Notes under the pieces: generated by a model | Databases searched by the model: none | What the model was told of the DNA's origin: nothing | Seen by the model: the letters and a program-made list of their open reading frames with translations, nothing else | Part shown: positions 1-7,559 of the stretch, piece after piece | Position numbering within the stretch: position 1 is the stretch's first letter | How the letters are laid out: every line of letters begins with the position of its first letter | From: Gammaproteobacteria bacterium | GTDB lineage: Bacteria; Pseudomonadota; Gammaproteobacteria; Coxiellales; Coxiellaceae | NCBI GenBank assembly: GCA_030425685.1 | Contig: JAUIAD010000011.1 | Span: forward strand, 36,703-100,702 | Direction: 5' to 3' | Length of the DNA: 64,000 nucleotides | Made by a program: the position numbers and the translations under genes

Positions 1-2
1 CT

Positions 3-146
3 TTTCGTGCTTATTCTGGTTTCTCATCTGTTTGTCCTAGTTGTTTATTTCTTGAGAAAAGGCATATTGCAGTCTCATCAGCTTTTATCTATTTTTCAGG
101 TGATAATATCGCTCAATATAGCGAAGTTAGATTAAGTGAGTATTAA
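3..146 (+). CDS. Possible C-terminal tail of an upstream gene
   Basis: An open frame enters from the left edge and stops with TAA at 144-146, giving 47 residues ending in SEVRLSEY. A second forward frame is also open, to a TAA at 133-135, so the choice of frame is uncertain. The chosen frame has a mixed, soluble-protein composition, while the other is mostly hydrophobic. No family can be recognised from so short a piece. Confidence 0.25.
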   Translation, partial: FRAYSGFSSVCPSCLFLEKRHIAVSSAFIYFSGDNIAQYSEVRLSEY

Positions 147-211
147 AGGAGCATTTTTAGTTTGTTATAACTTTTTTGGGCAACAGCGCGATGCAGGTTA
201 TTTGATTTAAT

Positions 212-240
212 TTGTGCTGATAAGTAGGTTTTGCTACATT
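212..240 (+). promoter_or_regulatory. Candidate sigma-70 promoter of the amidase gene
   Basis: TTGTGC at 212-217 and TACATT at 235-240 are separated by exactly 17 bases, and a TG one base before the -10 makes it an extended -10 element. It lies about 25 bases before the GGAGG ribosome-binding site of the amidase gene. The call rests on pattern alone. Confidence 0.4.
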
Positions 241-277
241 ATACTTATATTCAATATCTTATTATGGAGGTGCATGG

Positions 278-943
278 ATGTGCCATAGTTTGAAGCTACT
301 ATTACCTGTTATTTTTGCAGGTGCGGGTTTAACAGCTTGTACAAATGGGCGTATTATCCAAAAGCCAATACAGTTTGGTCAGCAGCGCATTAAGCTGACG
401 CGTCAGTATAGAAAGCAGCATTATGGGATTGATTCATCGAGCATACGCATTCAGCCTAAAATGATTGTTTTGCATGCCACAGAAACAAAGAATTGGATAC
501 CAGCGTATAACACCTTCTATCCAGCAAGTTTCCCTGTGCATGATCGGCCCTATTTAAAGCGTTATGGCGCTTTAAACGTCTCTGTGCCTTACTTGGTTGC
601 TCGCAACGGTACTATTTACCAACTGATGCCAGATGATTGGATGGCGCGTCATGTTATTGGTTTAAATTATATCGCGATTGGTATTGAGAATGCGGGTATG
701 CAGTCAGGTAAATATCAGTTAACGCAAGCGCAGGTTAACTCAGATGTGTATTTGATAAGAATGTTGAAGAAAAAGTATCCTGGTATTCAATATCTAATTG
801 GTCATTACGAATATGGACGTTTTCGTCATACTTCTTTATGGAAAGAAAAAGTAAAAGGCTATTTTACCTATAAACAAGATCCCGGGAAAAAATTTATGCG
901 TGCTGTTCGTGCAAAGGTTAAAGACCTACATTTAAAATCCTAA
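278..943 (+). CDS. AmpD-type N-acetylmuramoyl-L-alanine amidase, lipoprotein
   Basis: Predicted zinc amidase that cuts the bond between N-acetylmuramic acid and L-alanine in peptidoglycan or its fragments. Residues 1-20 are a lipoprotein signal ending in the lipobox LTAC, so Cys21 should be acylated and the enzyme membrane-anchored, unlike cytosolic AmpD. The Amidase_2 domain spans about 58-205. By alignment to AmpD, His66 (LHATET), His176 (IGHYEY) and Asp201 (DPGKKF) are the zinc ligands; Lys199 and Glu137 (GIEN) are the catalytic positions. GGAGG lies 7 bases before the ATG. The acylase gene follows after 53 bases on the same strand, so the two may be co-transcribed. The family call is firm; whether the substrate is the sacculus or recycled muropeptides is not. 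Confidence 0.9.
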   Translation: MCHSLKLLLPVIFAGAGLTACTNGRIIQKPIQFGQQRIKLTRQYRKQHYGIDSSSIRIQPKMIVLHATETKNWIPAYNTFYPASFPVHDRPYLKRYGALNVSVPYLVARNGTIYQLMPDDWMARHVIGLNYIAIGIENAGMQSGKYQLTQAQVNSDVYLIRMLKKKYPGIQYLIGHYEYGRFRHTSLWKEKVKGYFTYKQDPGKKFMRAVRAKVKDLHLKS

Positions 944-996
944 GGGTGAAGGTTTTAGTTTGCTAATTTGATTAATATATAATTAAGGACAATGCT

Positions 997-2118
997 ATGT
1001 TACCACCGCTTAAAGATATTGCTAAAGTTGTATTCGCTTGTGCTGTTGCTGCTGCATCACTAGGAGTCTCATCTGTAAATGCTTGCACAGGAATCACCTT
1101 AAAAGCTGGTGATCAGTCAGTGGTGCATGCGCGTACTTTGGAGTTTGCACAAAATATTCATTCAAAGTTGGTGGTAATTCCTAGGGGTTGGTCTTTTGTG
1201 GGCACCACGCCTTCCGGATCAAATGGGATGCGTTGGCAGGCTAAATATGCCATGACAGGGATGAATGTTTTTAATTACCCGCTTATCATTGATGGAATTA
1301 ATGAAAAAGGCTTGGCCGTTGGCTTATTTTATTTTCCGGATTATGCAAGCTATCAGGCAGATGATCAAGCGCAAAAGAACAAGGAGATGGCGCCGTGGGA
1401 GCTTGGCACTTTTCTTTTAAGTCAGTGTCAAAGCATTGAAGAGGTTAAGCAGGCACTAAAAGGAGTGCGTGTCGTTCCTGTTATTTTTAAGCAGTTTAAT
1501 ATTGTCTTGCCAGTTCATTATATTGTGACAGACTCGTCTGGTAAGAGTGTCGTAATTGAATATGAAAATCATCAGCTGCATGTTTATGATAATCCTATTG
1601 GTATTCTTACTAACTCGCCAACTTTTCCCTGGATGATAACCAATCTAAGTAATTATACCAATATGTCAGTATTAAATGTTCCCCCTATTGATTTAGCAGG
1701 AATGAAAATTAATAGTTTTGGCCAAGGCGCTGGACTTTTAGGATTGCCAGGTAACTTCTCGCCACCCTCTAGATTTGTTCGCGCCACTGTTTTTACGCAA
1801 GCTGCTCTTCCGGTTAAAACCGGCAAAGAGGCTGTGTTGCAAGCGTTTCATTTATTAAATCAATTTGACCTTCCTGTTGGTGCCATTCGCAGTGTCAGTC
1901 AAGGAAAGACTGAGTTCGACTATACCTTATGGACGAGTGCTGCTGACTTAAAAGCTAAACGTTATTATTTTAAGACCTATACCGATCAAGATATTAGAAT
2001 GGTTGATTTAACAAAAATAAACCCCAAGCAAAGAAAGCTTATGTGGTTGCCAATCGACAACCCGCAAACGATCACTGAAGTAAATATGCAGATGAAAGTG
2101 GGTGATATTGAAAAGTAG
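997..2118 (+). CDS. Secreted penicillin V acylase / choloylglycine hydrolase family protein
   Basis: Ntn-hydrolase of the linear amide C-N hydrolase family, whose members cleave penicillin V, conjugated bile acids or N-acyl homoserine lactones. Residues 1-29 form a Sec signal ending VNA, and cleavage would expose Cys30 as both the N-terminus and the nucleophile (ACTGITLKAGD). Arg46 lies 16 residues after the Cys, as in bile salt hydrolases. The next active-site position is Glu49 (RTLEF), where bile salt hydrolases have Asp; Gram-negative penicillin acylases often have Glu. Asn206 (LTNSPTF) and Arg259 (PSRFVRA) are the other expected polar residues. The length of 373 with a signal is normal for the periplasmic Gram-negative branch. 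A ribosome-binding site AAGGA precedes the ATG. Substrate cannot be assigned from sequence. Confidence 0.88.
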   Translation: MLPPLKDIAKVVFACAVAAASLGVSSVNACTGITLKAGDQSVVHARTLEFAQNIHSKLVVIPRGWSFVGTTPSGSNGMRWQAKYAMTGMNVFNYPLIIDGINEKGLAVGLFYFPDYASYQADDQAQKNKEMAPWELGTFLLSQCQSIEEVKQALKGVRVVPVIFKQFNIVLPVHYIVTDSSGKSVVIEYENHQLHVYDNPIGILTNSPTFPWMITNLSNYTNMSVLNVPPIDLAGMKINSFGQGAGLLGLPGNFSPPSRFVRATVFTQAALPVKTGKEAVLQAFHLLNQFDLPVGAIRSVSQGKTEFDYTLWTSAADLKAKRYYFKTYTDQDIRMVDLTKINPKQRKLMWLPIDNPQTITEVNMQMKVGDIEK

Positions 2119-2158
2119 TTATACTGTCTTTGTACCCTTGTTTTTTCGTTTGCATAGT

Positions 2159-2177
2159 AACACTAGCTCGTGTTTTT
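2159..2177 (+). terminator. Weak terminator-like hairpin after the acylase gene
   Basis: AACAC at 2159-2163 pairs with GTGTT at 2170-2174 across a 6-base loop and continues into a short T run. The stem has only 5 pairs, so the call is weak. Confidence 0.22.
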
Positions 2178-2350
2178 AGTGATTGAGTTGTGCTCTTGTC
2201 TATTTGCCCACCTTAGATCGATATATGGTTTAATATTTAGACCTATATATAAATAAAGTGGATTAAATAGCGAAAATTAACTCTCCTCCCGGCCTTTATT
2301 CGCTGATATGATTTTTGTATGTTTAAAGAGAGGTAAGTGAGGAAGAATAG

Positions 2351-3433
2351 ATGCGTCAGCAATCTCAATATGAAAATGAAAGTAAATTTACACCTGTTTC
2401 ACAAACAATGGAATGCGGTATAAGTAAATCAAATGAAATTAGTGCGTGGCTATTGAAAGTTCGCACCCACTTTTATAGGCATGGTAGTAGGTCGATTAGA
2501 CCCCTTAGAATAGCGTCTCCTAGAAAAGAAATTAATGTTGCTGGACAAGACGTGGTATTACAGCTTAGAGACATGGACAAGGTTCCCATGTCAGAATTGA
2601 TGGATTTGTTTAATGATGCGGACAGATTGCTGTCCGATTTCAGTGTGGGTCGTTTATTACCGTACCAATTAAATATTAATCTTGGCAAAGCTATTATAGA
2701 TTGTCTTGAAAAGACTGGTAGTAAAGGTGGTCTTAGAGAAGTGTTAACGAATGCTTTAAACTATATGCTTGAAGATCGGAATTTTTCTGGGTGCTTGTAT
2801 ACTAAAGATAACTATAAACATAACTTAAATAGGTTAAAAAAAAGAGTAGCATTTATATATCAGAATAAAGAAATTCATGATATGCAGGTTGCAATTTATC
2901 AGCAACAGTATTCACGTGAGCTGCCGGATAAAGTCGCTGAGCTTCAGAAAAAAAATCTTGCGCTTAAACCTATGCTAGATAGTTTAAAGCAAGATAAGGC
3001 GGATTTGGATCGTGATATTAGCAAGTGTAAAAATACGTTAGGTCGGCACCGTGAAGCTACCACATTGCTGTTATTAGGTAAGGAACTAAGTGATGAACAA
3101 ATGACAGATATTCGTGAAAACTTTATCGAGACTGTTTCTAAATATAATGAATGTAATAAAATAATGGTAGTTGTTGAAAGTGAGTTGAGCGCTTGTGAAA
3201 AAGAAGTTGATGGTATTGATGAAGATATTGAGTACCTAAGAGGTAGGATGATAGCTTATCGTCGACGAGCTGAGTTAGTATTTAATGGTGGTAATGGTAA
3301 TGGTAATGGTAATGGTAAAAAAAGCTTATCACTAAAATCATCAATGAAAAATTTGCTGTTTAGTAAGGTTGGGGCAACCACATTAGAAATAAAACAACAG
3401 CCAGAGAGTTGCCAAGGGATTGAGCTAAATTAG
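2351..3433 (+). CDS. Unknown helical protein with coiled coil and Gly-Asn repeat
   Basis: I do not recognise this 360-residue protein. It has no signal peptide or membrane segment. Residues about 170-310 are rich in Lys, Glu, Leu and Asp with heptad-like spacing (DKVAELQKKNLALK, LKQDKADLDRDI), suggesting a long coiled coil. Near residues 312-322 a Gly-Asn run (GGNGNGNGNG) is followed by KK and a Ser/Lys-rich tail. A GAGGA ribosome-binding site precedes the ATG. Long, soluble, coiled-coil proteins without homologues are typical of secreted effectors in Legionellales, but nothing in the sequence proves export. Confidence 0.75.
   Translation: MRQQSQYENESKFTPVSQTMECGISKSNEISAWLLKVRTHFYRHGSRSIRPLRIASPRKEINVAGQDVVLQLRDMDKVPMSELMDLFNDADRLLSDFSVGRLLPYQLNINLGKAIIDCLEKTGSKGGLREVLTNALNYMLEDRNFSGCLYTKDNYKHNLNRLKKRVAFIYQNKEIHDMQVAIYQQQYSRELPDKVAELQKKNLALKPMLDSLKQDKADLDRDISKCKNTLGRHREATTLLLLGKELSDEQMTDIRENFIETVSKYNECNKIMVVVESELSACEKEVDGIDEDIEYLRGRMIAYRRRAELVFNGGNGNGNGNGKKSLSLKSSMKNLLFSKVGATTLEIKQQPESCQGIELN
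3284..3319 (+). repeat. In-frame GGTAAT hexanucleotide repeat
   Basis: Four perfect GGTAAT units occupy 3290-3313, flanked by partial units, and encode alternating Gly-Asn. Because the unit is six bases, a change in copy number would alter linker length without shifting the frame. Confidence 0.85.
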
Positions 3434-3557
3434 GATTTATTTGCTTTAGCTGGTTTAAAAGTATACTATATGTAGCAGAAAGTGATCAGAATAATTTGAT
3501 CTCAATCGATTCAGTCTATTATATATGCATTTTTTAACTTGTGCTGCGAGGTTTGCA

Positions 3558-3695
3558 ATGGGTTTTAAAAAAGTTATTTGTTCTGTGTTAATAACTGTTA
3601 CCCCATTAATCTGTAGTAATCTGCTAGCAGCTACAAGCGATTCATGTTGTAATAGGAGAAACCCCACGTGCCTGTTGAAACCTGAGTTCTCTTAG
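3558..3695 (+). CDS. Small secreted cysteine-containing peptide, 45 aa
   Basis: A short frame from ATG 3558 to TAG 3693-3695. GAGGT lies 5 bases upstream, a good ribosome-binding site. The N-terminus MGFKKVICSVLITV followed by a hydrophobic stretch to LLAATS looks like a Sec signal. Cleavage after LLAA would leave about 20 residues containing CCNRRNPTC. I do not recognise the peptide. A reverse-strand frame overlaps it but has a GTG start without a good ribosome-binding site. The case rests on the binding site and signal peptide only. Confidence 0.42.
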   Translation: MGFKKVICSVLITVTPLICSNLLAATSDSCCNRRNPTCLLKPEFS

Positions 3696-3714
3696 ATACC
3701 AAGCCAGATCTTTT

Positions 3715-3818
3715 TTACGCGGCGGGCGCTACGAATCGGCGAGCGCAGCGTATTGTTAGTGGTTTTAAAATCCTTATTCTTCCGTTGCGGCCGTCATTTC
3801 GTAGCGCCCGCCGCGTAA
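3715..3818. repeat. GC-rich palindromic element A (perfect 21-bp arms)
   Basis: Arms at 3715-3735 and 3798-3818 are perfect reverse complements over 21 bases, starting TTACGCGGCGGGCGC, and enclose a 62-base centre. Four more A/T pairs form on the outside after one mismatch. The element stands out sharply from the AT-rich flanks. The same TTACGCGGCG core recurs in palindromes at 48431-48472 and 61738-61838. No open frame explains it. Confidence 0.85.
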
Positions 3819-3943
3819 CAAAAGGCTGCGGCAGGGAGTTAATTTCATCTCAAGCGATTCATGCGGCTAGACTCCTACAGTTCCTGAGCTCTAATATCAA
3901 GCTGCAGGGTGAGCTGCTAAGATAATGTACTCGGAGAGTTTAA

Positions 3944-4342
3944 TTAAGTGGGTGCTTTTTTGGGTTGGCATAGAGTGGTATGACAACTATCCGTATTAAT
4001 ACCTTCTGCAATTAATGATTTATTAGAAGCCGTAGAGCTATTGTTATGCTGAAAGAGACAGAGTTTTGATAGCTTTTTCTTCGCCTCTAACTTTTTATCT
4101 GTTTTATCAAAATCAAGATCGTTATTTTCATCGCCGCTAGTACTTTCATCATCGCTAGTGTTGCTAGATGTATCGGAAGCGGTATTGTAAATCGAAATAC
4201 TGTCCCGAAAATTATTTAGGTATTCCTTATCAAGTTCTTGTGATATGTCCGACATTGATTTCCGATGACCGTCTGCATTTTTATATTCTTTATGATTCTC
4301 GTGGTTAGAATCATCATATAATTCCTGTGGTGTTTTTTTCAT
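3944..4342 (-). CDS. Small acidic unknown protein
   Basis: I do not recognise this 132-residue hydrophilic protein. It has no signal peptide or membrane segment. Residues about 50-80 are dense in Ser, Asp, Thr and Glu (SDTSSNTSDDESTSGDEN), so much of it is probably disordered. A GAAGGA ribosome-binding site lies just before the ATG on the minus strand, which supports it as a real gene. It is transcribed divergently from the next gene, sharing a 295-base upstream region. Confidence 0.6.
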   Translation of the reverse strand: MKKTPQELYDDSNHENHKEYKNADGHRKSMSDISQELDKEYLNNFRDSISIYNTASDTSSNTSDDESTSGDENNDLDFDKTDKKLEAKKKLSKLCLFQHNNSSTASNKSLIAEGINTDSCHTTLCQPKKAPT

Positions 4343-4637
4343 AAAAAATCCTTCTAGTATATTTTTACAATGATTATCCTCATTGCTAGCAATTCAAATG
4401 GCAAACGATGAAATTTCATCGTAATATAAAGTGCCACTGCTATTATGCATTCCTAGTGTTAAATTAGAATTAAAGTTTCGTAAAAACTATGCAAATCACG
4501 GTAAAATATTTTCTTGAATCGCTTAACTAACTATTAAATATGAAAAAATAATATCATTTATGGCGATTGTGCTGTAGGATCGCTTCCCTTATTAATAATG
4601 CTTATTTGTATAGAACTAAATTAAAGGGGTGTAAAGA

Positions 4638-5345
4638 ATGACGCTGTATAAACAGTTGATGAATGAAGCGATTAATTATATGGACATACAAGAGCAAGCA
4701 GCGAAGGAATTAGCTTTATGGATGAAGAGAAAGAGCGACAAGTGTAATCAGTTGGCTGTAAGACTTAGTGGTATTCACCAGATGTATTTTGCGATAGCTG
4801 TTACCAATGCACACCGCAAATACGTAAATTGCATTGAAAAAATTTTTATTAAAGAAAGTGCCGCCATTATTGCTGAATTTATGGCGCTCGCGCAAGACGC
4901 AGCTTGTGGTGAGGAAAAAGTGATGGAAAGAGCCGCTAAATACCTTGGTGATGAGCGTCAGCGCGTAACGGGGCTTATAAAAGCATTCAAGAGACAAAGG
5001 ACAGTATTAATGAAAGAGTCCAAACCGTCAAGCGCGGATTTGGCTCAGTTAGCTGATAGTAAAATTGATGATGTTATGATAGTGGAGGTGCTAAAATCAG
5101 AAGTTTATGCGGATCAAGAAATTCTTGATGACATTAGTAATAGACTTGAAAAGCGTCAGGAGATTAAAGACTTCCTTTTGTCGGCGTCAGAGGAGGATGT
5201 TAAGCAGTATTTGCAAAAGCATACATTGTCAATATGCTCTATGTATTCTTCCCCCCTAATGGTATTTGGTAAATCTAACGTTCATAATGTTGGTAAGATG
5301 AAGACCATAGTTGAAAATGACGGGGTATGTTGTAGCCTGGTCTAA
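4638..5345 (+). CDS. Unknown helical protein ending in a CaaX-like CSLV
   Basis: I do not recognise this 235-residue protein. It is predicted to be almost entirely alpha-helical, soluble and without a signal peptide. Its last residues are DGVCCSLV: a Cys four residues from the end, preceded by another Cys, fits the CaaX pattern that eukaryotic prenyltransferases modify; a final Val is a minor but tolerated choice for the geranylgeranyl enzyme. Such motifs are known in some Legionella effectors that become lipidated inside the host. GGGGTG lies upstream of the ATG. Its role as an effector is an inference. Confidence 0.7.
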   Translation: MTLYKQLMNEAINYMDIQEQAAKELALWMKRKSDKCNQLAVRLSGIHQMYFAIAVTNAHRKYVNCIEKIFIKESAAIIAEFMALAQDAACGEEKVMERAAKYLGDERQRVTGLIKAFKRQRTVLMKESKPSSADLAQLADSKIDDVMIVEVLKSEVYADQEILDDISNRLEKRQEIKDFLLSASEEDVKQYLQKHTLSICSMYSSPLMVFGKSNVHNVGKMKTIVENDGVCCSLV

Positions 5346-5661
5346 TTCAAATACTCGTTCTGAGCGACTTTTAACTGCTGTATAAGGCCTTGTTAGGGCG
5401 GGTTCCATGCAGTGCTGATAGGATATCAACGCTGTCAATAGGTCCCCGATATACTGTGGTTTGGTCACAGCCTCCAGCCAATATTGCACCCTGCAAAATG
5501 ATCAAATAATAACCGATAGTTTCCTAGCGAATATACCCATTTTAAACTTACAAGGCATAAAGCATTCAACAGAGCCTTAATATTTTGTTAATGTTTGCAG
5601 AATTGGTGAATCGATATGCTGTTAAATAGGAGGGATTATGTATATATCGTGAGGGTTAGTT
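5346..5661. other. Intergenic region, no supported gene
   Basis: A 316-base stretch before the secreted-protein gene. A reverse frame of 77 codons crosses it and runs into the preceding gene, but it lacks a convincing ribosome-binding site or protein-like features. It presumably holds the promoter of the downstream gene. Confidence 0.5.
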
Positions 5662-7473
5662 ATGAAAGGGTTGATGGGTTTGGTGTCGCTTGTGTTGGGT
5701 GTATTCACTATTATGGTTAATGGTACAGCTTGTGCTTATAGTGACTTGCAGTTTCGTATTGAAAATGATTCAAATAGCAATCCTATTGTTGTTACAAAAG
5801 GGGATTTTTATTCTGGTAATTTCTATGTCAAACATAAGTCAGTGATCTTGCCTAAGCTTGCTTTTAAACATAATTCAGATTTATTTTCAGCATCCCACTC
5901 TAATACATATACTGAAGGTGAATTTAAAATAAATTCATCAAATCAGCCTAATGATTATTGTCTTATAAAAGTAAGAAGCAGCTTCCTGGTTACTCCTTCT
6001 TATTATGCGCACCTTGAGCATAATGGCCAATATATTAACTGTGATATTAAAAAAGTTGATGATGGTCCGTGGTTTAATATATTTGTAACAGATAAGGCGC
6101 CTGTGCCTGCTGTTGGGAAGTTGGTAAAAGTTGATGCACGGCCTATTATAACGGCTACTACTGAGAGTTCAGCAAATGGAAATCCAATTTATCATAAGGA
6201 TTATCGGCTAACGATAACCTCTGGAACACTGCCTGGAGTTTCCTTTTTTGATTATGATAATGTATTTGATGATGATTTGTTTGCGTATGATGTTCACCAT
6301 CAGGATCATTATTTTCAAGCATTCCGGCCATATTTTATATCTGGCCCAAGTGATCAGGGTACCATTGCGGCGACTGTCGTGCCTGTTACTGGTTTGCTAA
6401 TACAAAAGAATAAGGTTCGTGGCGGTATGGTTTCTTTTGGCACTCCTTCACAAGTACTATACCAAAGTTTGCATTTAAGTCCTGATAATTCTGACAACGG
6501 TGCCATTGCAAAAACTAAAGTTGTGCAAACTAACTTGAATTATGAGAAAACAGCAACAACCGATTCGCCTAATAAATTTGACGGTGGTTTTATGGATGTT
6601 AATGATGGTGTTGCTGTTTTAACAGATAAAAACCCGCAGCCCCAGGATTTCACGATTAACGGTGATATTTCACTAAAAATAAATGCTGATCAAAAAACTC
6701 AAACTATCTATAATAATGGATTAAATCAAGCAAAAATAGATATCATCTTATCAAGTCAAAGCAGGGGGGATATATCGCCAGACGACGCAAGTTATTATGG
6801 GGATTTATACCATCATATTTTCTTTGTCCAGTGTCAAACCTCTGATTGTAGCAGCTACCATCCCATTACCGGTATCTATAATAATAAGCAGTATTTAAGC
6901 GTTAATAGCAACCCTGGGCCTTATGTTGGGCGCCTAGGGTATGCGCATTATCGGCAGCCATCTGATGACGTTGCAAAGTCCTTTTATATAAGTGGATTAT
7001 TTAATGGTGTGGGTGACCATACTGTTTATATTGCCCCCATGTTATGTGCCAATGTTAATGATCCTAGCCAACCGGATGTTAAGAAAACAGAGTGTACAGG
7101 GGTCACTAATTCAGTGATTACCTTAAAGTTGGCTCAAGCATATCCTGCCCCTTCACCTAGCTTTGGTATTAGTAAAAGCACATTAAGCTACCCGCAAGGT
7201 GATGCTGCTTTTAAAATTGCAGATGGTAGTGAGACGGGAACAACATTAAGCCCGCTGGTATTTAGCCAGCATTTGCAAAGTGCAGCTGATCTGGGCTACC
7301 CCCTTTTATATTCGATGCCACAATTTTATGTGCCGCAAGCAGCTAAGCCAATGACCAACCAAAATGGTGGGCTGGTTAATTTTAATAGTGATTTTGCTAA
7401 TGCGAGAAAAGTAACGCTGCACATTGCTGATATTTTTGGAAATCTATTGTTTAAAGAAACAGACAAACAGTGA
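5662..7473 (+). CDS. Secreted unknown protein upstream of the RHS gene
   Basis: I do not recognise a family in this 603-residue protein. Residues 1-25 form a Sec signal (hydrophobic LVSLVLGVFTIMV, likely cleavage near ACA). The mature part is rich in Tyr, Asp, Asn and Ser with alternating beta-strand-like stretches and a few Cys (for example VQCQTSDCSSY), which fits an extracytoplasmic beta-rich protein. A GAGGG ribosome-binding site precedes the ATG. The gene ends 86 bases before the secreted RHS protein on the same strand, so a functional link such as a chaperone, adhesin or surface partner is plausible but unproven. Confidence 0.72.
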   Translation: MKGLMGLVSLVLGVFTIMVNGTACAYSDLQFRIENDSNSNPIVVTKGDFYSGNFYVKHKSVILPKLAFKHNSDLFSASHSNTYTEGEFKINSSNQPNDYCLIKVRSSFLVTPSYYAHLEHNGQYINCDIKKVDDGPWFNIFVTDKAPVPAVGKLVKVDARPIITATTESSANGNPIYHKDYRLTITSGTLPGVSFFDYDNVFDDDLFAYDVHHQDHYFQAFRPYFISGPSDQGTIAATVVPVTGLLIQKNKVRGGMVSFGTPSQVLYQSLHLSPDNSDNGAIAKTKVVQTNLNYEKTATTDSPNKFDGGFMDVNDGVAVLTDKNPQPQDFTINGDISLKINADQKTQTIYNNGLNQAKIDIILSSQSRGDISPDDASYYGDLYHHIFFVQCQTSDCSSYHPITGIYNNKQYLSVNSNPGPYVGRLGYAHYRQPSDDVAKSFYISGLFNGVGDHTVYIAPMLCANVNDPSQPDVKKTECTGVTNSVITLKLAQAYPAPSPSFGISKSTLSYPQGDAAFKIADGSETGTTLSPLVFSQHLQSAADLGYPLLYSMPQFYVPQAAKPMTNQNGGLVNFNSDFANARKVTLHIADIFGNLLFKETDKQ

Positions 7474-7559
7474 TTGATGTGGCTATTTAAATATATGCCC
7501 AACGTGCAACGCATGTGAATAATTTTATAAACCAAAAGGATGTGATTATGTAGAGAGAA

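Noticed and set aside
3455..3667. 70-codon reverse frame opposite the small secreted peptide
   Set aside because: GTG start with poor spacing; the forward frame has both a ribosome-binding site and a signal peptide.
5256..5489. 77-codon reverse frame across the end of the CaaX-like gene
   Set aside because: No ribosome-binding site, overlaps a well-supported gene in antisense, and its composition looks random.
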